NCBI RefSeq assembly: GCF_008180155.1
Contig: NZ_VSZS01000058.1
Span: forward strand, 1 to 64,000
Reading direction: 5' to 3'
Source of the DNA: Neoaquamicrobium microcysteis
GTDB lineage: Bacteria > Pseudomonadota > Alphaproteobacteria > Rhizobiales > Rhizobiaceae
Length of the DNA: 64,000 nucleotides
The notes below the pieces were generated by a model that was not told the origin of the DNA, searched no databases, and saw only the letters and a program-made list of their open reading frames with translations. A program made the position numbers and the translations under genes. Shown one piece after another: positions 24,862 to 31,736 of this stretch (position 1 is the stretch's first letter; each line of letters begins with the position of its first letter).

Positions 24862-27039
24862 ATGATGAGATTGACGCGCAGCAAGGCCCTGGCCATTTCG
24901 ACCACCGCCATGGTTGCGATACTTTCCGGTGTGCCCCAGGCTCCGGCGCAGACGCTGATGGACATGCTGCGCGGCAACCGCGTTCAGCGCGAAGCGCCGC
25001 CGCAGGCCATGCCGCCCGCCGCGCCTGTCCAGCGCGCCGCGCCGCCGCGCGTCAGCGGCCCAAGCTACTACGCCTACAAGACCGACGCGCTGGTGCGGGT
25101 CGATTTCGCCGCGATCACGCCCGAGCGTACCGACGACCATGCCGCGCTCCCGCCGCCTGGCGTCGATTCGCAGTCGGTTGGCTCGACCGTTCTGGTTGCG
25201 CAGGCCGTTTCGCCTGTGGTGACCGAGACGGATGAAACGGTGACTTCCGTGCAGGAAGAGGCGACGCCGGTCGAGACGCCTGCTTCAGAGGAAGCCGCAG
25301 CCGATGAGCCGGTGACTGATTCGCAAGCCGCGCAGGAGGCGGCGCCGCTGGACGAAACGGATCAGGACGCGGCCGTTCAGGACGTGATCGAACGGGCGCG
25401 CAGCGTGCTGGAATCGACCCCGGACGTGGGCACTGCCGAGACGCTGACACCGCCGGCGGTGGAGGAGACGCAACCGGGTGAGACCGTTGCGGAGACGCCC
25501 GCACCGGAGCCGCTGACCGACGAGCAGATCGCCGCTCTCCAGCAGTTCGAGCTGATGGCGGAAAAGGAAGCCGCCGACGCCATCGTGGCCCACTACACCG
25601 CGTCGCCCGAATATATCTGGGTCAGCGCAGGTGCGCTCAACGACGATGCCCGCGCCGCGCTGCGGGTGCTGGGGGACGCTTCGAGCCACGCGCTCAACCC
25701 GGAGGACTATGCGCTGACGGTGCCGGGCGCCGGCGCGGGTGTGGCCGAACTGGCCGCGTTCGAGATGGAGCTTTCGGCGCGCGTGCTGCGCTATGCCCGG
25801 GATGCGCAATCTGGCCGGATCGACCCCAACCGCATCTCCGGATATCACGATTTCGCCCCGAAGGAGCTGGATAGGGCAGGCCTGCTGCAATCGCTGGCCG
25901 AAAGCGATGACGTGGCGAGCGTGCTGGAGGCGCAGCATCCCCAGAACGAGCAATACAGGGCGCTGCGGGTGGAGCTGGAAATGCTGCGCGCATCGGCCGA
26001 AAATGACATCGTCGTTGCGCCGAACACGCTCGTTCGCCCCGGCGAGACGAACCCCGAATTCCCCAAAATCCTGACGCTCATCAACCAGCGCGCCGATGAA
26101 GCCTTCCGTGCCGAGCACGGCGAGGTGCTGACCCGTCATCTGGGAAGCGAAACCTACGTGCAGGAACTGGGGCCCGTCATCAAGGCGGCACAGGCGGCCG
26201 CAGGCGTCGGCTCCGACGGCGTGATCGGTCCGCGCACGGTGCAGGCGCTGGCGGGCGTGTCCAAGGCAAGCCGCATCGAGAAGGTCGAGATGGCGCTCGA
26301 GCAGGCGCGCTGGCTGCCCTCCGACCTCACCGATCGCCACGTCTTCATCAACACCCCTGCGTTTACGGCCAGCTATGTCGAGGACGGCCAGGAAAAGCTC
26401 TCGATGCGCACGGTGGTCGGCGGGCTTTCGACGCAGACCTACTTCTTCCAAGACGAAATCCAGTATGTCGAGTTTCACCCCTACTGGGGCGTGCCGCGCT
26501 CGATCCTCGTCAACAAGTACCTGCCGAAGCTCTATTCCGACCCATCCTATCTGGACCGCAACGGCTTCGAGGTGGTGGATCGCCGCGGCCGCGCGATCCC
26601 GTCCTCGTCCGTGAACTGGGCGCAGTACGGCGCGAACCTGCCCTACGACGTGCGCCAGCGCCCGGGCCGCGGCAACGCGCTGGGGGAGATGAAGATCATG
26701 TTCCCCAACAGCCATGCGATCTACATGCACGACACGCCCGAAAAGCACCTGTTCGACCGCGACAACCGCGCGCTGTCGAATGGGTGCGTCCGGCTGGCGG
26801 ACCCGCGCGCGATGGCCGCGGCCGTGCTGGGCTGGGACAGGCAGCAGGTCGACAGGCGCCTCGAAGGCCAGCACGGTCGCGAGAACCTGTCCGTCAAGGT
26901 GCCGGTCTACGTCGCATACTTCACCGCATGGCCGAACGCTGCGGGAACCGTGGAGTATTTCAACGACGTCTACAGCCGCGACGAGAAGACCCGCGAGGCG
27001 ATCGAAAAGGTCGAAGCGCTGCGCAGCGCAGGGGTGTGA
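24862..27039 (+). CDS. L,D-transpeptidase, YcbB (LdtD) type
   Basis: This 725-residue periplasmic enzyme makes 3-3 cross-links in peptidoglycan. It has a signal peptide (ALAISTTAMVAILSGVPQAPAQ), a long disordered alanine/proline/acidic region (residues about 40-215), a peptidoglycan-binding or helical scaffold domain, and the YkuD catalytic domain with SNGCVRLADP, nucleophile Cys642, and the histidine in AIYMHDTPEK. Length is greater than E. coli YcbB because of the low-complexity segment. ATG at 24862 or 24865 are equally placed after AGGGGACAG. The tRNA-Val gene begins 91 bases after its stop. Confidence 0.92.
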   Translation: MMRLTRSKALAISTTAMVAILSGVPQAPAQTLMDMLRGNRVQREAPPQAMPPAAPVQRAAPPRVSGPSYYAYKTDALVRVDFAAITPERTDDHAALPPPGVDSQSVGSTVLVAQAVSPVVTETDETVTSVQEEATPVETPASEEAAADEPVTDSQAAQEAAPLDETDQDAAVQDVIERARSVLESTPDVGTAETLTPPAVEETQPGETVAETPAPEPLTDEQIAALQQFELMAEKEAADAIVAHYTASPEYIWVSAGALNDDARAALRVLGDASSHALNPEDYALTVPGAGAGVAELAAFEMELSARVLRYARDAQSGRIDPNRISGYHDFAPKELDRAGLLQSLAESDDVASVLEAQHPQNEQYRALRVELEMLRASAENDIVVAPNTLVRPGETNPEFPKILTLINQRADEAFRAEHGEVLTRHLGSETYVQELGPVIKAAQAAAGVGSDGVIGPRTVQALAGVSKASRIEKVEMALEQARWLPSDLTDRHVFINTPAFTASYVEDGQEKLSMRTVVGGLSTQTYFFQDEIQYVEFHPYWGVPRSILVNKYLPKLYSDPSYLDRNGFEVVDRRGRAIPSSSVNWAQYGANLPYDVRQRPGRGNALGEMKIMFPNSHAIYMHDTPEKHLFDRDNRALSNGCVRLADPRAMAAAVLGWDRQQVDRRLEGQHGRENLSVKVPVYVAYFTAWPNAAGTVEYFNDVYSRDEKTREAIEKVEALRSAGV

Positions 27040-27070
27040 AAGACGGCGCGAAGATGATGCCGTTCGCCGC

Positions 27071-27099
27071 TTGACTTGATGTGGGGCGGCCCCTTATAT
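27071..27099 (+). promoter_or_regulatory. Promoter of tRNA-Val
   Basis: TTGACT at 27071-27076, 17 bases, TTATAT at 27094-27099, 32 bases before the tRNA. It overlaps nothing coding. Confidence 0.6.
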
Positions 27100-27130
27100 C
27101 GCGGCGCGTTTGCGATTTCGGATCGCGAAC

Positions 27131-27205
27131 GGGCGCGTAGCTCAGCGGGAGAGCACACCCTTCACACGGGTGGGGTCACAGGTTCAATCCCTGTCGCGCC
27201 CACCA
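27131..27205 (+). tRNA. tRNA-Val (CAC anticodon)
   Basis: The acceptor stem is GGGCGCG/CGCGCCC. The anticodon stem-loop is CACCC-TTCACAC-GGGTG, so the anticodon is CAC, reading GUG. The T stem-loop is ACAGG-TTCAATC-CCTGT, and the gene encodes discriminator A and CCA. It is the integration site of the element downstream, whose attL is the 3' part of this gene. The tRNA itself is intact. Confidence 0.97.
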
Positions 27206-27206
27206 T
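27141..27206 (+). repeat. attL: 66-bp direct repeat (tRNA-Val 3' part)
   Basis: Bases 27141-27206 are identical to 35064-35129 over 66 bases, running from the CTCAGCGGG of the D arm through CCACCAT. This is the left attachment site, which leaves the tRNA functional. The core crossover point within the 66 bases cannot be told. Confidence 0.95.
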
Positions 27207-27274
27207 CGAAAAGCTTAGTCTTCTCGGTGGTTTACCTCGATAGCCCTTCCTTCCTAGAGACCATTGAAACGGCT

Positions 27275-27296
27275 GCTGGTCCCACTCTGGCTCCAG
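27275..27296 (+). repeat. 22-bp repeat, left copy
   Basis: The 22 bases starting GCTGGTCCCACT are identical to 34853-34874 in the same orientation. They lie 68 bases inside attL. A second copy 190 bases inside attR suggests arm-type integrase or excisionase sites, or a trace of an earlier rearrangement. Confidence 0.7.
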
Positions 27297-27306
27297 GAGT
27301 TAGCCA

Positions 27307-28356
27307 ATGGCTTCGATACGCAAGCACCGCGACAAATACCAAGTCCGCATCCGTAGGCATGGATATCCGACGATAACCAAGACCTTCGCCAAACTGCCCG
27401 ACGCGAAGGAATGGGCGAACCACCAAGAGCGGCAGGCAGACAGAGGCGAGCTTGGTCCCGACAAGAGAGAGCTAGACCGGATCACCCTTGCCGATCTCAT
27501 CAAACGCTATCTGAAAGAAGTCGTCCCGAGGAAGCGCCATGGCGAGACAGACACATTCGCCTTGAACATGCTGCTTCGGCACAAGGTCGCAAAGAAATCC
27601 CTATCCGAACTGTCGCCTTCGGACTTCACGTCATACCGCGATGAGCGCCTTACGCGCCCGTGCGGTCGCAGGGGTAAGACAGTTTCCCTCGCCACCTTGA
27701 AGCGGCAGCTTACCCCGGTCCGGCATATGTTCCGCCACGCTCATGACGATTGGGGTATCCCACTACGCGACAACCCGCTAGCGAAGGTCAGATTTAAGGG
27801 GGCAGACAAAAGGCGGGAGCGACGGCTACGCGAAGGCGAGCAAGACCGGCTGCTTCTGGCCGGGAAGAAGACGCGGAACCCGCTCATCGTTCCTATCATC
27901 CGTTTTGCCCTAGAAACGGCCATGAGACGTGGGGAAATCCTTGCCCTTCGTTTCCACGACGTAGACCTTGAACGCCACTCTTTGACCGTCAGAGAGTCAA
28001 AGAACGGGTATTCGCGAACAATCCCGCTGTCTGCTGCCGCTGTCGCCGTACTGACGGATGCAATTCGACGGATGAGCGATAAGGACAAGGTCAGGAATGC
28101 TCTCATCTTTCCGACAAAGCCTCTCGCCCTTCGTCTCGCATGGGATCGACTGACCAAGAGGGCAGGAATTGATGATCTGAATTTCCATGACCTTCGGCAT
28201 GAGGCGATATCTCGGCTGTTCGAGCTTGGATTGACGGTTCCGGAGGTCGCTTCGGTGTCAGGGCACAGGGATATGCGGATGCTTTTCAGATATGCACACG
28301 CCAATCACGTCTCCATTAGAGCGAAGCTCAACATGGCCGAAGGCCTATCGGGCTAA
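27307..28356 (+). CDS. Tyrosine recombinase (site-specific integrase)
   Basis: This 349-residue integrase has an N-terminal arm/AP2-like basic region (MASIRKHRDKYQVRIRRHGY), a core-binding SAM-like domain (about 60-165) and the catalytic domain with R207 (AMRRGEIL), H294-x-x-R297 (HDLRHEAISR), H320 (SGHRD) and Y329 (FRYAH), all five catalytic positions present. It excises and integrates the element at the tRNA-Val. It lies 100 bases from attL and reads into the element, as is usual. No excisionase gene is recognisable. Confidence 0.95.
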   Translation: MASIRKHRDKYQVRIRRHGYPTITKTFAKLPDAKEWANHQERQADRGELGPDKRELDRITLADLIKRYLKEVVPRKRHGETDTFALNMLLRHKVAKKSLSELSPSDFTSYRDERLTRPCGRRGKTVSLATLKRQLTPVRHMFRHAHDDWGIPLRDNPLAKVRFKGADKRRERRLREGEQDRLLLAGKKTRNPLIVPIIRFALETAMRRGEILALRFHDVDLERHSLTVRESKNGYSRTIPLSAAAVAVLTDAIRRMSDKDKVRNALIFPTKPLALRLAWDRLTKRAGIDDLNFHDLRHEAISRLFELGLTVPEVASVSGHRDMRMLFRYAHANHVSIRAKLNMAEGLSG

Positions 28357-28435
28357 AATGGCTGCCGTAAGCTCGGCTCGGTCCGACCTCGGGAGAATTG
28401 AGCCTTGGCGAAAGTGAAAGGCTGGCTGCTGCTGA

Positions 28436-28465
28436 ATAAAAACGTCTTAGTAAGGGGAAGGGTGA
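28436..28465 (+). repeat. 30-bp repeat, copy 1 (29/30 identical to 31651-31680)
   Basis: Bases starting ATAAAAACGTCTTAGTAA match 31651-31680 with one mismatch. Each copy is followed within 0-2 bases by a TATAG sequence (TATAGG at 28468, TATAGA at 31681). Copy 1 precedes a terminator-ended short transcript candidate; copy 2 precedes the polymerase-like gene. A shared promoter or binding site is the simplest reading. Confidence 0.7.
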
Positions 28466-28477
28466 GGTATAGGGCTT

Positions 28478-28566
28478 AGACGCTGGGAGAATGAGACGCC
28501 CTTGATATTCGATCTGACGGAGCGGCAGGCTGGACCCCTTGAAATCCTTGGGGTTCAGCCTTTTTC
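28478..28566 (+). ncRNA. Candidate small RNA of the element
   Basis: A transcript starting just past the TATAGG after repeat copy 1 would run about 90 nt and end at the strong terminator at 28528-28566. No convincing reading frame lies in it. Its start is guessed from the -10-like sequence. The alternative is that this is the 3' end of the integrase message. Function is unknown. Confidence 0.35.
28528..28566 (+). terminator. Rho-independent terminator
   Basis: GGCTGGACCCC (28528-28538) and GGGGTTCAGCC (28550-28560) form an 11-bp stem (one mismatch) followed directly by TTTTTC. It ends the integrase message or the short transcript that follows repeat copy 1. Confidence 0.85.
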
Positions 28567-29165
28567 ATATCATCTCAGCAAATCTGACGTAGGTAAGAAT
28601 CTTCACCCTCACCTTCCGCCCTACCATTGCCCCTCCTTTTCTCTCTATCCTATGCACAAGCCCGCTGACAGACGTCAACCCTCATCGTGGCAAGTACAGC
28701 GGCGAGCGCCAGAAGCTCTCCACGAGTCTTCTAGGGGGCTTTACAGCCTTCCGTTCTCCTATGCAGTCGAAGACAAATTCGTAGGCGCATCGGGGTCAGA
28801 ATGGCAATCCAAATCAACCCAAATCACCCGCCGCTCAACACTCTACAAACCGTTGAATTTATTGTTCTTTTTCTCACCTCTCGCAAACCGTTGATTTGAC
28901 TCAATAAAACTTGTTGATAAATCCTCATCCTGAGCAATCTTTTGAATAAAATTATGACTATCAAAGCCTTACCTCACAAGGGAACAGAGAATATACTTGA
29001 ATTTTTTCCGAAAATGTGCTACTTTATAAGTGTAGGGTTGGATTTCTATTTTTTCTACCACATTGGCTGAATTTCCATCCTTTCATGAATCCCAATCTTC
29101 TGCCGTTTTTACCTTAAACCTCTCAGGAGGGGCTGGAGGGATTCTGACTCCTAGACATTAACTGC
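28567..29165. other. AT-rich non-coding region of the element
   Basis: Between the terminator and the leader of the small-gene operon lie about 600 bases without a convincing gene; one long reading frame (from 28502) lacks a start signal. From 28840 to 29100 it is markedly AT-rich. CAAACCGTTGA occurs twice (28846-28856, 28884-28894), 38 bp apart. TATAAG at about 29029 may be a -10. Origin or promoter region is possible; nothing firm. Confidence 0.4.
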
Positions 29166-29211
29166 CTGCTGTCCTTCGTAGCCGAAGGCAAGATAGCGGG
29201 CTATCAAGCAG
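29166..29211 (+). promoter_or_regulatory. Three-way-junction leader ahead of the small-gene operon
   Basis: An outer stem CTGCT/AGCAG (29166-29170, 29207-29211) encloses two perfect hairpins, CCTTCG/CGAAGG (29173-29188) and GATAG-CGGG-CTATC (29192-29205). It stands 25 bases before the ATG at 29237, just ahead of AAAGGAG. This compact fold is too regular to ignore; a cis-acting leader, protein site or tRNA mimic are all possible. Confidence 0.5.
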
Positions 29212-29236
29212 CAAGAAGCTCTAGAAAGGAGCCATA

Positions 29237-29599
29237 ATGAACTACCAAGAAATGAGAAACCGTCCAAAGGCTGCTTCCCGTGACAGTCTCAACGAGACGT
29301 ACCTTGCAGCACGGGACATGGAAATCCGGAACCTCGTATCCCGTATCAAGAACCTTGCCGGAAGGGACGTCTCTCCTGAATTCCTAGCAGAGGTCGCCCA
29401 AGCGCTGGCGGAAGACGCCCTTTCTTCTTCGTCCAAAGCTGGTGAATACTCAAAGCCGAAATCGCCAGAAGAAGACATGGGAGAACGGGCTTCCCGTGCG
29501 ACGGCTAGAAGGGCGCAAGAACTCTTGGACGAAGAAGCTGAAAGAGAAGCCCGCCGCGCCCCTTCCCATGAGCGTCACATTTGGGGGCCGGGAGCATGA
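29237..29599 (+). CDS. Hypothetical protein, small helical
   Basis: This 120-residue protein is rich in Arg, Glu and Ala, with no membrane segment or known motif; two helical stretches (LAARDMEIRNLVSRIKNLA and EFLAEVAQALAEDAL) and a charged coiled-coil-like C-terminus (EEAEREARRAPSHERH). AAAGGAG precedes the ATG, so translation is likely. It is first in a three-gene overlapping cluster. Not recognised; possible regulator or structural small protein of the element. Confidence 0.7.
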   Translation: MNYQEMRNRPKAASRDSLNETYLAARDMEIRNLVSRIKNLAGRDVSPEFLAEVAQALAEDALSSSSKAGEYSKPKSPEEDMGERASRATARRAQELLDEEAEREARRAPSHERHIWGPGA

Positions 29600-29967
29600 A
29601 TAAGACCAAGATGGTAAACTCTAAACCGGCCTCCCTCTATCAGACGGCATCGAGTGCCTACGAGACAGAATATGATCGCCAGATTGCCGAAAGGGCGGAA
29701 GCCGAGAGGAAGAAGCGGGAATACTCGATTGATGTCGGGGACTTCTTTCTTACTCGTGATCCTGTCTATGACCTCTTCGCCATTCGCCATAAAGACGGAA
29801 ACCCAATACCCAAGGGGCTTCAAGGTATGTGGCGGGACAAGGAGACGTTCCGGGCACAGGCTGAGAAAATCCTTGGAGCGGCATATTCCGTCGCTGCCTT
29901 GAAGAAGAGGGAACTTCGAGAGCGTGAGCTAGCCGAACGGGAAGCTCTCGCACAGGAGGCCCTATGA
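29596..29967 (+). CDS. Hypothetical protein
   Basis: This 123-residue soluble protein begins inside the stop of the previous gene (ATGA overlap). It carries a compact middle (YSIDVGDFFLTRDPVYDLFAIRHKDG... and IPKGLQGMWRDKETFRAQAEKILGAAY) and a Lys/Arg/Glu-rich coiled-coil tail. Not recognised. Its overlap on both sides shows it is an authentic operon member. Confidence 0.72.
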   Translation: MNKTKMVNSKPASLYQTASSAYETEYDRQIAERAEAERKKREYSIDVGDFFLTRDPVYDLFAIRHKDGNPIPKGLQGMWRDKETFRAQAEKILGAAYSVAALKKRELRERELAEREALAQEAL

Positions 29968-30419
29968 CAAATCGTGCCATTACCCATATTGTTGATGAAG
30001 ATTCCAATCCTGTCGCTCTCGTTCCTCTCGGCAGGAAAGGCGAAAAGGGAACGGCGATTATCCTTGATGAAGACCTCGCCCTTCTCGAATCTCTCGGCCT
30101 CTCCATGAGATGGAACCGGCACACAAGGACAGGCATCGTTGTCGCCCCGACTTCGGCGTCTTCAGGTGGTTCCGTCCAAGTCGCCCGTGTCCTTCTCGAT
30201 CTAGGGCCGGGTCAGAATATCCGCTACCGGAACGGCGATCCTACCGACCTTCGCCGGGACAATCTCGAAATCAAACCGGAAGGAAACGCCATCCGCCGTG
30301 ACCGGGACTATCTGACCCCGAAAGAGAAGCGGAAGGCATGGGGTCCGCCTGTCGAGCACGTGTTCGCCTTCGGCTCCAAGCCGATCTTTTCTTCTCTGCT
30401 AGCGGCCCTTCCCCGGTAG
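29964..30419 (+). CDS. HNH/AP2-like protein with altered catalytic histidines
   Basis: This 151-residue protein has a stretch VARVLLDLGPGQNIRYRNGDPTDLRRDNLEIKPEGNAIRRD that looks like the AP2/HNH homing endonuclease segment (h-H-x-D/NGD-x-x-D-N-R-x-x-NL). The leading histidine is a tyrosine here, so nuclease activity is doubtful and a DNA-binding role may remain. It starts with a 4-base overlap with the previous gene. Third gene of the cluster. Confidence 0.6.
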   Translation: MTNRAITHIVDEDSNPVALVPLGRKGEKGTAIILDEDLALLESLGLSMRWNRHTRTGIVVAPTSASSGGSVQVARVLLDLGPGQNIRYRNGDPTDLRRDNLEIKPEGNAIRRDRDYLTPKEKRKAWGPPVEHVFAFGSKPIFSSLLAALPR

Positions 30420-30443
30420 CTAGCGGGACGCTCCGAGCACTCG

Positions 30444-30530
30444 CTTGGAGAAGGAACCGGGAGGAGTCCTTTGGTCCGGCTACAGGCAAGTAGCTGTAGG
30501 CGCTTCTCCCGGTCCTCCTTTCTCCCAAGG
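30444..30530 (+). promoter_or_regulatory. Long-stem leader before the second small-gene cluster
   Basis: An imperfect long stem (30444-30463 with 30506-30530, core ACCGGGAG/CTCCCGGT) encloses a nested hairpin CTACAG-N8-CTGTAG (30480-30499). It occupies the 181-base gap before the gene at 30601. It could be a small RNA, a leader or a transcriptional regulator site. No T-run follows, so not a terminator. Confidence 0.5.
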
Positions 30531-30600
30531 TCGAAGGCCGATCAGAACCAGCCTCCGGCTCTTTAAAGAATAACTCCCGCCAAGAAGGAGAATTTAGATA

Positions 30601-30999
30601 ATGAGACAGCAAGAAGCGTCAAAATCCAGAAACCCAGGAAATCCAAGGGCTCCAGCACGCGCGAAGCGGTCTGACGCTACATTCTACCTAAATGGGGTAA
30701 GGCGCGTCCGCAAACCCTTACAGCGCAAGGCCTCCAGAAAGCCAAATAGCGTGTCCCTCGATGATTTGCGACGTTCAGCCGATTGGAGCGGTTTTTGCTT
30801 CGACCGAGGCTATGAAGTCTTCATGTTCTCGAAGTCGCTCACTCGCCGTCAGTGTGAGCATCTTGGCTTGAAATACCCGGCTGTCGAGAAGGGCATCTAT
30901 CGCTGTGCCGATGCCATCCTGCCCGATGAGTTCCACTCTGATGCAAGGATAGCTGCCCGCGCCATAGACGCCGTCATTTCCATGGAGGTAGCCGAATGA
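30601..30999 (+). CDS. Hypothetical protein, basic
   Basis: This 132-residue protein has a basic Arg/Lys N-terminus (SKSRNPGNPRAPARAKRSDA, KPLQRKASRKPNSVS) and a folded C-terminal half (LDDLRRSADWSGFCFDRGYEVFMFSKSLTRRQCEHLGLKYPAVEKGIYRCADAI). Not recognised; the basic N-terminus suggests nucleic-acid binding. GAAGGAG precedes the ATG. Overlaps the next gene by four bases. Confidence 0.7.
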   Translation: MRQQEASKSRNPGNPRAPARAKRSDATFYLNGVRRVRKPLQRKASRKPNSVSLDDLRRSADWSGFCFDRGYEVFMFSKSLTRRQCEHLGLKYPAVEKGIYRCADAILPDEFHSDARIAARAIDAVISMEVAE

Positions 31000-31184
31000 A
31001 CGAGGAAACGAAAACCCCGATCACTCCAGAAGAAATCGAAGCCGTGAAGACCGAACGGGGAGGATGGACGAAAGCCCAACTGGCTGAATGGGGTGTCCCG
31101 TGGCCTCCACCAAAGGGGTGGAAGGAGAAGATCGTCAAGGACGGCTACCCGTATTCGGAAAAAGGTATCGACGAGACTGCGTAG
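30996..31184 (+). CDS. Small hypothetical protein with GW-PPP-GW motif
   Basis: This 62-residue protein contains the striking motif GGWTKAQLAEWGVPWPPPKGW after an acidic helix, and ends in SEKGIDETA. Small proteins with this motif recur in phage and plasmid regions in alphaproteobacteria, as far as I recall, without a known function. It starts with a 4-base overlap with the preceding gene. Confidence 0.7.
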   Translation: MNEETKTPITPEEIEAVKTERGGWTKAQLAEWGVPWPPPKGWKEKIVKDGYPYSEKGIDETA

Positions 31185-31265
31185 GATAGAGTCAGCATAG
31201 TTCCTCATTGCCCATTGCTAAAAGCCGTTCATACTCAATGACGATTGGTAATGGAGGGGGAAAGC

Positions 31266-31625
31266 ATGGAATTGATAATTGGCACGATTGTCATCATCGC
31301 GGTCGTAATCTGGTTCATTCGCGGATCGGCAAAAGTTTCGAAGATGAATGATGATCCTATTCAGAATGATATATTTTTAATATTGATTGGTATTTCTGCA
31401 GATGAATTTGGTGTCGATGAAGCATACGATAATTTAAATCAGATCATATTTGGAAATAATTTTAAATCATCTGAATTAACATCTAGAATTGCCCATGCTT
31501 GCTCTATGGTAAAAACAACTGGAAATCACGCCATCTATGAGCGATCTAAACGGGTTTGTGATGTTGTCATTAAAGAGTGGCCAAACCCAGTATCTGCAAG
31601 TTCTCTTCGTGAAATTCTTTCGTGA
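31266..31625 (+). CDS. Hypothetical single-pass membrane protein
   Basis: This 119-residue protein begins with a membrane helix (MELIIGTIVIIAVVIWFIRG), followed by a soluble C-terminal domain. The ATG at 31266 has GGAGGGGGAAAG before it. AT-rich codon use (about 37 percent GC in the middle) is far from the host's, unlike even the neighbours, so its origin differs. Not recognised. Confidence 0.7.
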   Translation: MELIIGTIVIIAVVIWFIRGSAKVSKMNDDPIQNDIFLILIGISADEFGVDEAYDNLNQIIFGNNFKSSELTSRIAHACSMVKTTGNHAIYERSKRVCDVVIKEWPNPVSASSLREILS

Positions 31626-31650
31626 TGTAGTTTCAATCTATATGAAGTAC

Positions 31651-31680
31651 ATAAAAACGTCTTAGTAATGGGAAGGGTGA
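31651..31680 (+). repeat. 30-bp repeat, copy 2
   Basis: 29 of 30 bases match 28436-28465. It lies 57 bases before the polymerase-like gene and is followed directly by TATAGA, so it is the probable promoter or operator of that gene. Confidence 0.7.
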
Positions 31681-31736
31681 TATAGACCCTTCTTATCAGC
31701 AGCGGAGAAAGGAGACGGTCTTTGACCTAGGAAGGA

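Noticed and set aside
28436-28480. T7-like promoter read from TATAGGG after the 30-bp repeat
   Set aside because: Only the TATAG core resembles it, the second copy has TATAGAC and different spacing, so a specific phage-type promoter cannot be claimed.
28502-28894. A 130-codon plus-strand frame in the element
   Set aside because: Starts with TTG without a ribosome site, runs through a perfect terminator (28528-28566), and its composition looks non-coding.
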